A stretch of 64,000 nucleotides of DNA from JALYNX01 sp963780755 (GCA_963780755.1 CAWACX010000001.1:372001-436000), one strand, 5' to 3'; shown: positions 8,274 to 19,910, counted from the first letter of the stretch. Translations and numbers: made by a program. The notes: generated by a model not told the origin, from the sequence alone.

Positions 8274-9986
8274 ATGACCCAAAAGATCAGATCTCAGGAC
8301 GTCTCCGAGGGTGTAACCAGTTCCGGTGCCCGTGCCATGTTGCGGGCGGTGGGCTTGACCGACGAGGACTTCACCAAGCCCCAGGTGGGCGTGGTCTCGG
8401 CGGGCAACGAGGTGACTCCGTGCAATCTCACCGGCCCCGAGCTCTCCCGGCAGGCCAAGTCAGGCGTTGCCGAAGCCGGGGGAGTGGGCCTGATGTTCAC
8501 CACGATCGCAGTCTCGGACGGGATATCGATGGGCCACGAGGGAATGCGGGCCTCGCTCGTCTCCCGCGAGGTGATCGCCGATTCGGTGGAACTGGTGATG
8601 CACGCCGAGCGATTCGACGCCCTGGTCGCCATCGCCGGATGTGACAAGTCGCTGCCCGGGATGATGATGGCCGCGGCCCGACTCGACCTGCCCGCCGTCT
8701 TCCTCTACGGGGGGTCGAGCCTTCCCGGCCACTACCAGGGCCGCGACATCTCGATCATTGACGTGTTCGAGGGGATCGGCGCCGAATTCGAAGGGCGAAT
8801 CACGGTCGAGGATCTCATGGAGATCGAGCGCGCCGCCTGTCCCGGGGCTGGCTCATGCGCCGGGATGTTCACCGCCAACACCATGGCCTCGGTAGGTGAG
8901 GCTCTGGGCCTCTCCCTTCCCGGTTCGGCCGCGGTGCCCGCGGTCGATCCTCGGCTCAACGACTTCGGCCGACGATCCGGTGAGGCGGTCATGAGGTTGT
9001 TGGAGGCCGACATCCGGCCCCGGCAGATCATGACGAGACCAGCTTTCGAGAACGCGATCACAACGGTGATGGCACTGGGCGGCTCGACGAATGCGGTCCT
9101 CCACCTCCTCGCCATCGCCCGGGAGGCCAGGGTCCCTCTGGAACTCGACGACTTCGACCAGATCTCACGGAAGACGCCGCACATAGGTGACCTCAAGCCG
9201 TTCGGCCGCTACCACATGGTCGACCTGGACCGGATCGGGGGAGTCCCGGTCGTGCTCAGGGCCTTGCTCGACGAAGGCCTGCTCCATGGTGATGTGCTCA
9301 CAGTGACTGGGTCGACGATGGCGGAGAACCTGGCCGACGTGACCTTCCCGACGGGGCAGGACGTGATCGCCCCTCCGACGAGCCCGCTCGCCGAGGAAGG
9401 AGGGATCGCCGTGCTTCGGGGCAACCTGGCTCCCGACGGGGCGGTGGTGAAGGTGGCGGGCATCGACCTCGACGTGTTCGAGGGCCCTGCCCGGGTCTTC
9501 GATGGGGAGGGAGGAGCCCTCGAGGCGTTGGAGAACCATCAGATCCAGCACGGGGACGTGGTGGTAATCAGGACTGAAGGACCCAGAGGCGGGCCAGGGA
9601 TGAAGGAGATGCTGCAGATCACCGCCGCCATCAAGGGTGCGGGGCTGGGCAAGGACGTGCTTCTCATCACCGACGGCAGGTTCTCGGGAGGTACTACCGG
9701 GCTTTGCATCGGCCACATCGCCCCGGAGTCGGAGGTCGGCGGGCCGATCGGCCTCGTCGCCGAGGGCGACCGGGTCAAGGTCGATGTCTCCGGGCGCCGG
9801 CTGGATGTTTTGGTCGATGACGACGAGTTGGAGCGACGCGCGGCGTCGTGGGCACCCCACCCGCCGCGCTACGAGACCGGTGCCCTCGCCAAGTACGCCG
9901 CGCCTGGTGGGTTCGGCATCGTTTGGGGCGGTGACGGGCTGAGGCTCGGCAGGGCGAGCATGTCACGGGTAGCTTTGCCCTGGTGA
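8274..9986 (+). CDS. ilvD: Dihydroxy-acid dehydratase
   Basis: This 570-residue enzyme dehydrates 2,3-dihydroxy acids to 2-oxo acids in valine, leucine and isoleucine synthesis. Iron-sulfur cysteines are visible in VTPCNLTG (about residue 50), IAGCDKSLPGM (about 123) and PGAGSCAGMFTANTM (about 195). The C-terminal substrate region contains TDGRFSGGTTGLCIGH. It is divergent from ilvC with a 60-bp spacer, so both may share a control region; I see no clear attenuator there. Its stop overlaps the start of the RDD gene (GTGA at 9983-9986), which suggests co-transcription with an unrelated membrane protein. Confidence 0.96.
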   Translation: MTQKIRSQDVSEGVTSSGARAMLRAVGLTDEDFTKPQVGVVSAGNEVTPCNLTGPELSRQAKSGVAEAGGVGLMFTTIAVSDGISMGHEGMRASLVSREVIADSVELVMHAERFDALVAIAGCDKSLPGMMMAAARLDLPAVFLYGGSSLPGHYQGRDISIIDVFEGIGAEFEGRITVEDLMEIERAACPGAGSCAGMFTANTMASVGEALGLSLPGSAAVPAVDPRLNDFGRRSGEAVMRLLEADIRPRQIMTRPAFENAITTVMALGGSTNAVLHLLAIAREARVPLELDDFDQISRKTPHIGDLKPFGRYHMVDLDRIGGVPVVLRALLDEGLLHGDVLTVTGSTMAENLADVTFPTGQDVIAPPTSPLAEEGGIAVLRGNLAPDGAVVKVAGIDLDVFEGPARVFDGEGGALEALENHQIQHGDVVVIRTEGPRGGPGMKEMLQITAAIKGAGLGKDVLLITDGRFSGGTTGLCIGHIAPESEVGGPIGLVAEGDRVKVDVSGRRLDVLVDDDELERRAASWAPHPPRYETGALAKYAAPGGFGIVWGGDGLRLGRASMSRVALPW

Positions 9987-11125
9987 CACAACCCGAACCC
10001 ACCGTCGAGGCCGATGTCGAGACCGAACTCGACGCCGCCGTCGACGCGGTGATCGGTGATGTCGTCGGCGTCGAGCCCGACGCCGAGCATTTTGAGGAGC
10101 CCGTCGAGGAGCCTGAAGGGGAGCCGACGGAGCCGGAGTCGGACCGTGACGGGTTGTTCACCCGGATGGCGAGAGGGGCCAGCGAGCGGGTGCTGGACGT
10201 GGTCCAGCCCGACATGGTCCTCGACCACGTCGACATCAACGCTCTGCTCGATCGGGTCGACATCAATGCCCTACTGGAGAAGGTCGACCTCAACGCGGTG
10301 CTCGACAAGGTGGACATCGATGCCCTCCTCTCCCGGGCCGACATCGACGCCATCATCGCCAGGGTCGACGTGCGCGCCATCGTGGACCGGGCGGGTATCC
10401 CCGAGATCGTCGCGGAGAGCACCGGCCAACTCGGCACCTCGGCGCTGGACCTCTTCCGGAAGCCGCTGGTCGGGCTCGACGAGATCGTCTTCCGTGGCCT
10501 CAATCGGCTGATCGGGCGCGATGCGAATGAGTTCCCGGACGGGCCGGGGGATCTCACTGCCTGGGTCGACCATCAGATCGAGGCCAGGGCGGAGGTCGTG
10601 GGCCGCGAGCTCGCCGTAGGCCCTGGATCGGGGAAGACCGGGCGCTATGGGGGCCCGGTGACCCGTTTGCTTTCCTTGATGCTGGACGCCTTCGTGGTGA
10701 CCACCGGGTTCACGTTGATCGTGGCCGGGATGAACTTCCTCATCGACCTGCTGTCGAACGGTTCGGTCGTCATCGACAACACCGGCCTCTGGTATGGCGT
10801 GGGCATCGTTGTGTTCGCCTTCCTCTATATGTGGCTCTCACTGGGCGTGTTCGGCAAGACCCTGGGGATGACGGTGCTCGGTCTTCGGGTGGTTGGCCAC
10901 GATGGCTCGGTGCTCCAAGGCAAGAGAGCCTTCGTCCGCACGATCACCTTCCCGATCAGCTTCCTCGCGTTCGGGATCGGCTTGCTCGGGATCGTCTTCG
11001 GCAGGGAGCGGAGAGCGTGGCACGACCATTTCGCCGGCTCGGCGGTCGTCTACGACTGGGGGAACCGCTCAGCCCAGATGCCCACTCCGCTCGCCGACTG
11101 GCTGGAGCGTCGGGGAACTCCCTAG
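9983..11125 (+). CDS. RDD family membrane protein with N-terminal nine-residue tandem repeats
   Basis: This 380-residue protein has three parts. Residues 1-60 are acidic and low complexity. Residues about 82-145 contain seven consecutive nine-residue repeats of the form VDINALLDR, VDINALLEK, VDLNAVLDK, VDIDALLSR and so on, likely a regular helical array. Residues about 215-370 are an RDD domain with two or three membrane helices and the motifs GRYGGPVTRLLSLMLDAFVV and FGKTLGMTVLGLRVV. RDD proteins are poorly characterised membrane proteins, some proposed as transporters. Start is GTG 9983 overlapping the ilvD stop. The 3' end meets the convergent oxidoreductase gene, with four bases shared. 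Confidence 0.86.
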   Translation: MTQPEPTVEADVETELDAAVDAVIGDVVGVEPDAEHFEEPVEEPEGEPTEPESDRDGLFTRMARGASERVLDVVQPDMVLDHVDINALLDRVDINALLEKVDLNAVLDKVDIDALLSRADIDAIIARVDVRAIVDRAGIPEIVAESTGQLGTSALDLFRKPLVGLDEIVFRGLNRLIGRDANEFPDGPGDLTAWVDHQIEARAEVVGRELAVGPGSGKTGRYGGPVTRLLSLMLDAFVVTTGFTLIVAGMNFLIDLLSNGSVVIDNTGLWYGVGIVVFAFLYMWLSLGVFGKTLGMTVLGLRVVGHDGSVLQGKRAFVRTITFPISFLAFGIGLLGIVFGRERRAWHDHFAGSAVVYDWGNRSAQMPTPLADWLERRGTP

Positions 11126-13371
11126 CTATTTCTCCCCCCAGCCAACGTAGTGAGCGTTGGGGGGAGTACCGGCGAAGCCGGGGAGGGGGGCGCCGTCGAG
11201 AGAGTCACCACTGTCGACTTGAACGCCGGGGTCCGCGACTGAGGGTCGACCTCCCGCCCCACTAGGGCGTTGGCCTCGGGGTAGTACATGACCGCGTTCC
11301 CGGCACGGATGTCGATGGGGCGGACCAGGAGCCCGTGCATCGTCCCGGTCGCGCTGCTCACCATGACCCTCTGGTCTTGAGTCAGCCCGAGGCGGGTGAT
11401 GTCCACCGGGCTCATCAGGATCACGTCACGCCGATCCTGGCCCCGGTATAGGTCCTCGTCCTCGTAGACCACGGTGTTGAATTGCCCTTCACTCCGCACG
11501 GTCATCAGGCGCAACTGCCCATCTCCTCCCGCCAGCGCCGGCACTTCGACGGGATGGAACCGAGCCTTCCCTGTGGCGGTGGCGAACACCCCCTTGTGGA
11601 AGGTTCGGCCCCCGATCTGGAATTCCTTTTTGGTCTGATCGATCTGGCCGATCGGCTCGTATCCGGGGATCACCTTGGCGATGGCTTCCCTGATCCGGCC
11701 ATAACGGCGCATTGAGTCCCAGTCCAGGATCCGGTCACCAGTGAGTGACTTGCCGAGGTCAGCGATCACCGCGACCTCGGCCCGAGGCCCTTCGTGACGG
11801 GGCGGCCCGCCGTCGGAGAGCCGGACGTAGTTGAACATCGACTCCTGGGTGGTGGGCTGGGGCTCCTCGTCCCGGGCCAGCACTGGGAGAATGATCGTCT
11901 CCTTCCCTCGGCCGGAGACGTGCCCGGTGTTGAGGGTGGTGGACATGTAGACGACCAGGTCGATCGAGCCCATCGCCCGGGCAGCGAACTCAGAGTCGGG
12001 ATTGGAGCCGAACAGGTTCCCCCCGAGGCAGAGTGCGAACCGGATGCCACCGTCCGCGGCTTCGACGACGGAGGCCATGGTGTCGAGCCCAGGAGTCGTG
12101 GGCAGTTCGACTCCGAACTCGGTCTCGAGCGCCGTGAACACGCTGTCCCTCACCTTCGGGGACACCGCCATGGAGCCGATTCCTTGAACGTTGGAGTGGC
12201 CTCGAAGCGGGAGCAGCCCCTTGTGCCGCCCGCCCAACATCCCCCGGGTCATCGCCAGGTTGGCGATCGCCTGGACGTTCTGCACACCGTGCTCGTGGTG
12301 GGTGATCCCCATCGCCCAGCAGAAGACCGCATTGCCGGCCCGTGAATAGGTGTCGGCGATGCGATCGATTGTCTCCCGGGTGACCCCGGACTTCTCCACG
12401 ATCTCTGTCCAGGACAGGCCCTCGATCGACTGGCGAAAGGCATCCCACTCCTCGGCCCGCTCCCGCACGAACTCTTCGTCGACGGCGCCGATCTCGATGA
12501 TCCGCTTGGCGACTCCGGAGAGGAAGGCGATGTCCCCGCCGATGTGCGGTTGGACGTACTCGTCGGCGATCTTGCTCCCGAAGAAGAGGCTCCTCATGTC
12601 GGACGGCACCTTGAAGCGGACCAGGCCGGTCTCCAGCAACGGATTGACCACGATCACCTTGCCACCCCGCCTCTTGAAATGGGCCAGGGTCGTCATCAGC
12701 CGGGGGTGGTTGGAGGCAGGGTTGGCCCCGATGATGAAAACCACGTCGTCCTTGCCCAGGTCGGCGCAGTCGTCCAGTTCGACTGTGGCGGTGCCCGACC
12801 CGGTGACGCTGGCCAGGGCGACTCCCGATGCCTGGTGGCAGTAGAAGGAGCAGTTGTTGACGTTGTTGGTGCCATAGATCCGGGCCAGCAGCTGGAGCAG
12901 GAACCCGGCCTCGTTCGATGATCGCCCGCTCGTGTAGAAGAACGACTGGTTGGGCTCGGTGGCGGTCATCTTCCGGGAGATCCGAGCCAGGGCCTCGTCC
13001 CAGGAGATCGGCCGGTAGCGGCGGTCGAGCGGGCCTGAGTAGAGCGGTTCGGTCAGGCGCCCCGATGCTTCCAGCTCTCGTGGGCTGAACGCCTTGAGCT
13101 GCTCGTTGTCGAAATGCCGGAAGAAGCTGGGCTTGATCGCGCCTTGCATGTCGGCGGCCATCGCCTGGATCGACTTCTTGCAGACCTCGGGGAAGTGGCC
13201 CCTCTCGTTGACCATGCCTCCGAGCTGGCCGCCCATCCCCAGCGCACAGGTCTTGCAAGCGTTCTTGGAGCGGAGCGCCCGATACAGGCTGCGATACCCG
13301 CCGCTCGCCCGCGCCTGGCGCAAGGTGTAGAAGATCGCAGGGAAACCGCCCCCGGCGGAGACCTGTCTCAT
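11122..13371 (-). CDS. Molybdopterin oxidoreductase, YdeP/FdhA-like alpha subunit
   Basis: This 749-residue protein is related to formate dehydrogenase alpha subunits of the YdeP group. The N-terminus carries CKTCALGMGGQLGG, typical of that group in place of a classical Cys-rich 4Fe-4S motif. Molybdopterin-binding landmarks include SFYCHQASG, GANPASNHPR and GHSNVQGIGSM. The C-terminal cofactor-binding part ends in EVDPQSRTPAFKSTV. No signal peptide is visible, so it is probably cytoplasmic; electron partner and substrate are unknown. The last 25 or so residues (from STAPPSPASP) are encoded by a dispersed palindromic repeat at 11129-11190 and do not look like part of the family fold. It lies 19 bp downstream of the oxidoreductase gene on the same strand. 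Confidence 0.92.
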   Translation of the reverse strand: MRQVSAGGGFPAIFYTLRQARASGGYRSLYRALRSKNACKTCALGMGGQLGGMVNERGHFPEVCKKSIQAMAADMQGAIKPSFFRHFDNEQLKAFSPRELEASGRLTEPLYSGPLDRRYRPISWDEALARISRKMTATEPNQSFFYTSGRSSNEAGFLLQLLARIYGTNNVNNCSFYCHQASGVALASVTGSGTATVELDDCADLGKDDVVFIIGANPASNHPRLMTTLAHFKRRGGKVIVVNPLLETGLVRFKVPSDMRSLFFGSKIADEYVQPHIGGDIAFLSGVAKRIIEIGAVDEEFVRERAEEWDAFRQSIEGLSWTEIVEKSGVTRETIDRIADTYSRAGNAVFCWAMGITHHEHGVQNVQAIANLAMTRGMLGGRHKGLLPLRGHSNVQGIGSMAVSPKVRDSVFTALETEFGVELPTTPGLDTMASVVEAADGGIRFALCLGGNLFGSNPDSEFAARAMGSIDLVVYMSTTLNTGHVSGRGKETIILPVLARDEEPQPTTQESMFNYVRLSDGGPPRHEGPRAEVAVIADLGKSLTGDRILDWDSMRRYGRIREAIAKVIPGYEPIGQIDQTKKEFQIGGRTFHKGVFATATGKARFHPVEVPALAGGDGQLRLMTVRSEGQFNTVVYEDEDLYRGQDRRDVILMSPVDITRLGLTQDQRVMVSSATGTMHGLLVRPIDIRAGNAVMYYPEANALVGREVDPQSRTPAFKSTVVTLSTAPPSPASPVLPPTLTTLAGGRNS
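11129..11190. repeat. Dispersed palindromic repeat, copy 1
   Basis: This copy is about 62 bp. It contains CTCCCCCCAG paired with TGGGGGGAG around a variable centre, followed by a second small palindrome (CCGGCGAAGCCGG) and a G-run. Copy 2 at 36717-36776 is nearly identical in inverted orientation, with changes confined mainly to the centre of the first hairpin. The repeat sits at a convergent gene junction and supplies the C-terminal codons of the molybdopterin oxidoreductase. Confidence 0.8.
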
Positions 13372-13390
13372 GGGGGAGAGCCTAGGAAGG

Positions 13391-14506
13391 TCAAGCCCTG
13401 AAGCGGTCGGGGAGGGTGGTCGCCGGGTCGACGCCGGCCTCCACCAGGGTGGCGGGTAGAGGCAGCCCGACGACCTGGCTGGCGACCAGAGCTCCGTACC
13501 CCGGTGAGGTCATGATCCCGGTGCCACCCTGACCCACCAGCCAGAAGAAGCCGGGATGTTCGGGCTCCTCGCCGATGACCATCTCCCGGTCGGGGGCGAA
13601 TGTGCGCAGGCCGACCCATTCCGAGTTGACGGAGCGAATCCCGAGCGTGGTGGCGGCGTTGATCCGCTCGATGGCCAGGGCCACGTCTTCGGCCCGTGGC
13701 CTGGGATCTCCGGGGTCGTCCGGCACCTCTTCGGCGAGTGAGCACAGGATCTGGCTGCCGTCTGCCTTGAAATAGAAGTTGTCCTCGATCTCGTCGACCA
13801 GAGGCCAACGGGACCAGGCCTCGTTTCCGGGGACCATGAACGCGGTGCGCCGCATCGGGGTCAGGCCGACGGGTGCGACGCCGGCCATCGCCGCGACCAG
13901 GTCACCCCAGGCACCGGAGGCGTTGACCACCGCGCCGCAGTCGATGACCCCGGTGGAAGTCGACACCCGCCAACCACTGCCGGTCGGGCGCAGCTCGGTC
14001 ACCGGGCTCGAGGTGAGGATCGTGGCCCCGTTTCGCCTCGCCAGGCGGACGAACGCTTGATGGAGGGCGGCGACGTCGAGGTCGCCCGCTCCCGGCTCAA
14101 AGAGGGCCCCGGCGAGTGCATCCGCTTTCAGCACCGGGACCAGGCCCAGGGCATCACCGGCATCGAGGACCTCCACGTTGGCCCCGAGTTGCCGACCCTG
14201 CTCGGCGAGCTGTTGCAAGAGCGACGCCTGCTCGGTCCGGGCGATCCACATGGCCCCGCGATCGGTGATGAGTGGGCCATCGGCAACTCCGTCCGGGGGA
14301 CTTTCCAGGAAGGCCTGACTGGCCCGGGCCAGTGGCCGGGAAGCCTGGCCCCCGTAGCTGGCGGTGAACATCGCCGCCGAGCGTCCTGTGGTGTGGGAAG
14401 CGAGCGCCTTCTCCATCTCGACCAGGGTCACCGAGCCATGGGGGGCGAGGCTGGCGGCGGCTGCCACTCCGGCGATTCCGCCGCCGATGACCACGAAATC
14501 GGGCAT
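13391..14506 (-). CDS. FAD-dependent oxidoreductase, D-amino acid oxidase / DadA-like
   Basis: This 371-residue flavoenzyme has an N-terminal dinucleotide-binding motif (VVIGGGIAGVAAAASLA, residues about 5-21). The substrate-binding beta-rich domain contains HTTGRSAAMFTASYGG, like the conserved Ser/Thr-Gly-Arg-Ser segment of glycine oxidase and D-arginine dehydrogenase. The C-terminal FAD contact is FFWLVGQGGTGIMTSPGYG. It oxidises an amine, amino acid or sarcosine-like substrate; the exact one is unknown. It is probably co-transcribed with the downstream molybdopterin oxidoreductase. It is divergent from aat, with about 48 bp between starts. Confidence 0.88.
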   Translation of the reverse strand: MPDFVVIGGGIAGVAAAASLAPHGSVTLVEMEKALASHTTGRSAAMFTASYGGQASRPLARASQAFLESPPDGVADGPLITDRGAMWIARTEQASLLQQLAEQGRQLGANVEVLDAGDALGLVPVLKADALAGALFEPGAGDLDVAALHQAFVRLARRNGATILTSSPVTELRPTGSGWRVSTSTGVIDCGAVVNASGAWGDLVAAMAGVAPVGLTPMRRTAFMVPGNEAWSRWPLVDEIEDNFYFKADGSQILCSLAEEVPDDPGDPRPRAEDVALAIERINAATTLGIRSVNSEWVGLRTFAPDREMVIGEEPEHPGFFWLVGQGGTGIMTSPGYGALVASQVVGLPLPATLVEAGVDPATTLPDRFRA

Positions 14507-14554
14507 CGAGCCAGCCTACGGACACCAGTGGCTCCACTCTGGGACAATCAGACG

Positions 14555-15235
14555 GTGGCCATCGACCCGATGCCGAGCCGGTTCGACTTTCCCGATCCCC
14601 GCTACGCCGAAGGCGATGTGGTGGCGGTGGGCGGGGACCTGAGCTCCGGCACGCTTCTCACCGCATACCGATCTGGCATGTTCCCCATGGAGCTCCCCGA
14701 TGGGCACCTGGGATGGTGGTCACCCATCGAGCGGGCGATCCTCCCGTTGAAGGGCCTCCACATCAGTCGCTCGCTTCGGCAGTCGACGAGGAGATACCGG
14801 GTCTCGGTGGATGCCGACTTCGAGGAAGTCATCGCCGGCTGCGCCGACCCGGAACGCCGCGGGGACAGCTGGATAACCGAGGAGTTCGTCGACGCATACA
14901 TCGACCTCCATCGTCTGGGCTGGGCGCACTCGGTCGAGGTATGGGACGATGAGGGCGAGCTCGCCGGTGGCCTCTACGGGGTGGCGATCGGGGGGATGTT
15001 CGCCGGGGAGTCGATGTTCCACGATGCCAGGGACGCCTCCAAGGTGGCGCTGGTCCATCTGGTGGTGATCATGAACCAGGGTGGGGGCAAGCTCCTCGAC
15101 GTGCAGTGGCAGACGCCCCACCTCGAATCCCTTGGGGCCCGGGTCATCGGCCGCGATGCGTATCTGGACCTACTTGGCGATGCCTTGCCCGGGCCTGACC
15201 CCTTCGCTTCTGCCTATGAGGTGGACAGTCTGTAG
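14555..15235 (+). CDS. aat: Leucyl/phenylalanyl-tRNA--protein transferase
   Basis: This 226-residue enzyme adds Leu or Phe from tRNA to N-terminal basic residues, marking proteins for ClpS/ClpAP degradation. Family motifs are FPDPRYAEGDVVAVGGDL, YRSGMFPM, GWWSPIERAILP, the conserved VEVWDDEGELAGGLYGVAIG and ESMFHDARDASKVAL. GTG 14555 and ATG 14570 are both possible starts; neither has a strong ribosome-binding site. An upstream in-frame reading to 14057 lies inside the divergent oxidoreductase and is rejected. The universal stress protein gene follows after 29 bp. Confidence 0.94.
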   Translation: MAIDPMPSRFDFPDPRYAEGDVVAVGGDLSSGTLLTAYRSGMFPMELPDGHLGWWSPIERAILPLKGLHISRSLRQSTRRYRVSVDADFEEVIAGCADPERRGDSWITEEFVDAYIDLHRLGWAHSVEVWDDEGELAGGLYGVAIGGMFAGESMFHDARDASKVALVHLVVIMNQGGGKLLDVQWQTPHLESLGARVIGRDAYLDLLGDALPGPDPFASAYEVDSL

Positions 15236-15264
15236 AGTCGCCGCACTTCGCCGGGAGGAGTGCT

Positions 15265-16119
15265 TTGCGGCCCGTGGTTGCGGGAGTCGATCTCACATCA
15301 ATGGGCCGGCGTGTTGCCGACCGGGCCCGAATAATGGCGGAGGCCGGGGAGACCGAGCTTCATCTCCTGCACGTCCTCGAGCCACTCGGCGAGGCCCTCA
15401 TCGAGCCGGGGCTGGCCAAGCTGATGCGCGATCACCAGACCAGCGAGGCCGGGAAACTCGCGGACTGGGTTCGCGACCGCACCGAAGTCCCGGTCCACCT
15501 CGAGGTTGTCAAGGGCTCGCCTTCCTGGGAATTGGCGGCACGGGCCAAAGGCGCCGAGGTGGTCGTGGTTGGGTCCTCGTCGATTGACGCCTTCGCAGTC
15601 GGGCCGGTGGCGCGAAGGGTGGCCCGGAAGGCGACATCGGACACCCTGGTCGTACGTCGGCAACCGCGGGTCCCATACCGTCGAATCATCGCGGCGGTCG
15701 ACTTCTCCGAGCAGTCCCGCCTCGCGGTGAATCGGGCGCTGGAGCTATTTCCCAATGCCGAAGTGACCGCGCTGTTCTCTCTGCCGTCCCGGTTCGATCC
15801 CGTGCTCTCGGCCGCCGGTCTCTACCGGGAGGAGTTGGAGGAATCACGGGCCCGCCGCCTCGCGATGGCGGAAGAGCGAATGGAGAAGTTCACCTCGGTC
15901 TGGAACTCCGACATCGGGACCCTGGTGGTCGACGGACCTCCAACCGAGACCATCGAGGAGATCGTGCGCAAGCGAGGTGCCGACCTGGTCGTGGTGGCAA
16001 GTCGGGGAGGGTCGGCCACCCGCATGGTCCTGCTCGGCACCATCGCCGAGGGCCTGGTGTCAGAGGCACCCTGTGACGTCTTGGTCGCCCGGGCCCGGAC
16101 CGCATTCCGGCGCCCTTGA
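15265..16119 (+). CDS. Universal stress protein with two USP domains
   Basis: This 284-residue protein is two fused UspA domains (about 1-138 and 139-280). The second ends with the nucleotide-binding type motif VVVASRGGSATRMVLLGTIAEG, where the usual GxxG-S/T core is recognisable. The first ends with VVVGSSSIDAFAVGPVARRVA. Tandem USPs are common in actinobacteria and respond to dormancy or redox stress; the ligand is unknown. Start is TTG 15265 with GGAGGAG at 15254-15260. A bidirectional terminator follows. Confidence 0.9.
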   Translation: MRPVVAGVDLTSMGRRVADRARIMAEAGETELHLLHVLEPLGEALIEPGLAKLMRDHQTSEAGKLADWVRDRTEVPVHLEVVKGSPSWELAARAKGAEVVVVGSSSIDAFAVGPVARRVARKATSDTLVVRRQPRVPYRRIIAAVDFSEQSRLAVNRALELFPNAEVTALFSLPSRFDPVLSAAGLYREELEESRARRLAMAEERMEKFTSVWNSDIGTLVVDGPPTETIEEIVRKRGADLVVVASRGGSATRMVLLGTIAEGLVSEAPCDVLVARARTAFRRP

Positions 16120-16128
16120 CGTGACGCG

Positions 16129-16155
16129 AAAGAGGGCGGCCTGAGCCGCCCTCTT
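16129..16155. terminator. Bidirectional intrinsic terminator
   Basis: A perfect hairpin with arms AAGAGGGCGGC and GCCGCCCTCTT around a CTGA loop lies between the convergent universal stress protein gene and the coxM-like gene. The AA/TT ends give short U tracts in both directions. Confidence 0.75.
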
Positions 16156-16175
16156 CCACCTCCGCCCGCCTCCCT

Positions 16176-17036
16176 TCAGCCGGCGTTGGCCAGCGCCTGC
16201 CGCAAAGCCCTAGCCGTGAACACCTTCGCCAGGTGGCCCTTGTACTCGACCGAGCCGTAGAGGTCCTCGAGCACGGTCACCCCTTCCAGGGCCTTCTCCG
16301 CCGCCGCCTTGATTGCATCGTCGGACCCGTCGGTGCCGATCAAGGCCTGGCCGACGCCTTCCGCCAGCATCGCCTTGGTGCCGACCCCGGTGAGAGCGAC
16401 CCGGGCATCCTCTACGGTGCCATTGGACTTCTTCACCCAGGCCGCGGCTCCGGCCACCGCATAATCGGAATGGCCGCCACGTCGTCCCAACTTGTCATAG
16501 GCAGAGCCCTCACCAGGCCCGGCCTTGGGGATCCTGATCGAAGTCAGGATCTCGTCGGGACGGAGGTCCGAGGTGAGTGCATCGACGCAGAAGCTCTCGG
16601 AGTCGATCTCCCTGGTCCCCGAGGCTGACTGGGCGACCATCGTTCCCCTGCAGGCAATAACCGCTGCCGGCTGGTCGGCCGCCACATCGGCGTGGGCCAG
16701 CGACCCGCAGGTGGTCCCCCGGTTGCGCACCTGGACATCACCGGTCAACGAGGCCGCCATGGCCAGGGCGGCGGCATTGGCCGCGATCAAGGGGTCGGAC
16801 GCCGTTGTCGCATGACGCACCAGTGCCCCGATCGAGATGTGGTCTCCGCCGTCTTCGACAGAGTCGAGACCGGTGATCCGGCCGATGTCCACCACCACAC
16901 CAGGGGAGAACAGCCTCATTTTCATCAAGGGGAGAAGGCTCATGCCCCCAGCCATCACCTTGGCATCGTCACCGAGTGCGGTGAATGCCTCTTCGAGGCT
17001 GGCCGGTGCCACGTAGTCGAAGCTCCTTGGGTACAT
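16176..17036 (-). CDS. Molybdenum hydroxylase FAD subunit (CoxM-like)
   Basis: This 286-residue protein is the FAD-binding medium subunit of a xanthine dehydrogenase/CO dehydrogenase-type complex, passing electrons from the 2Fe-2S clusters to an external acceptor. FAD contacts are AGGMSLLPLMKMR (about residues 28-40) and the TTCGSLAHADVAAD segment (about 108-121), the counterpart of the TIGGN/ADPASD motifs. It is the last gene of a coxS-coxL-coxM-ordered operon on the minus strand and starts 1 bp after the large-subunit stop. Confidence 0.9.
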   Translation of the reverse strand: MYPRSFDYVAPASLEEAFTALGDDAKVMAGGMSLLPLMKMRLFSPGVVVDIGRITGLDSVEDGGDHISIGALVRHATTASDPLIAANAAALAMAASLTGDVQVRNRGTTCGSLAHADVAADQPAAVIACRGTMVAQSASGTREIDSESFCVDALTSDLRPDEILTSIRIPKAGPGEGSAYDKLGRRGGHSDYAVAGAAAWVKKSNGTVEDARVALTGVGTKAMLAEGVGQALIGTDGSDDAIKAAAEKALEGVTVLEDLYGSVEYKGHLAKVFTARALRQALANAG

Positions 17037-17037
17037 G

Positions 17038-19412
<2,375 letters not shown>

Positions 19413-19413
<1 letters not shown>

Positions 19414-19910
19414 CAGTTCTCCCCCCAATCCGGCGCAGGTGGCTCTTCACCGCGCATCTTGGCCCCGGCGTACTCCACGGCCCGCACGATGTTGTGATAG
19501 CCGGTGCAGCGGCAGAGGTTGCCTTCAATGCCGTGACGGATCTCGTCTTCGGATGGGTTGTTGTTCTCCTCGAGGAGCGCTGCCGCCGACATGATCATCC
19601 CCGGGGTGCAGAAGCCGCACTGGAGGCCGTGGCGCTCCCAAAAACCCTCCTGAACCGCATGAAGCTCGCCGTTGTTGGCGAGCCCCTCGATGGTGGTGAT
19701 GTTGGTTCCGTCGGCTTGGACGGCGAGCATGGTGCATGACTTCACAGGCTTGCCGTCGAGATGGACGGTACAGGCGCCGCAGTATCCGGTTTCACAACCG
19801 ACGTGCGTGCCGGTCAGGTGGAGATTCTCCCGGATCAGATGCACCAGGAGTGTCCTGGGCTCTACGTCTGCCGACACCTCCCGTCCGTTGACAGTGAGGT
19901 TCACGTTCAC
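19413..19910 (-). CDS. Molybdenum hydroxylase 2Fe-2S subunit (CoxS-like)
   Basis: This 165-residue small subunit has two 2Fe-2S clusters. The N-terminal plant-type ferredoxin cluster is CETGYCGACTVHLDG with a distal Cys in VKSCTML. The C-terminal cluster is LQCGFCTPGM plus NLCRCTGYHNI. It relays electrons from the molybdenum centre to the FAD subunit. It is the first gene of the minus-strand operon and overlaps the large-subunit gene by ATGA. Confidence 0.95.
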
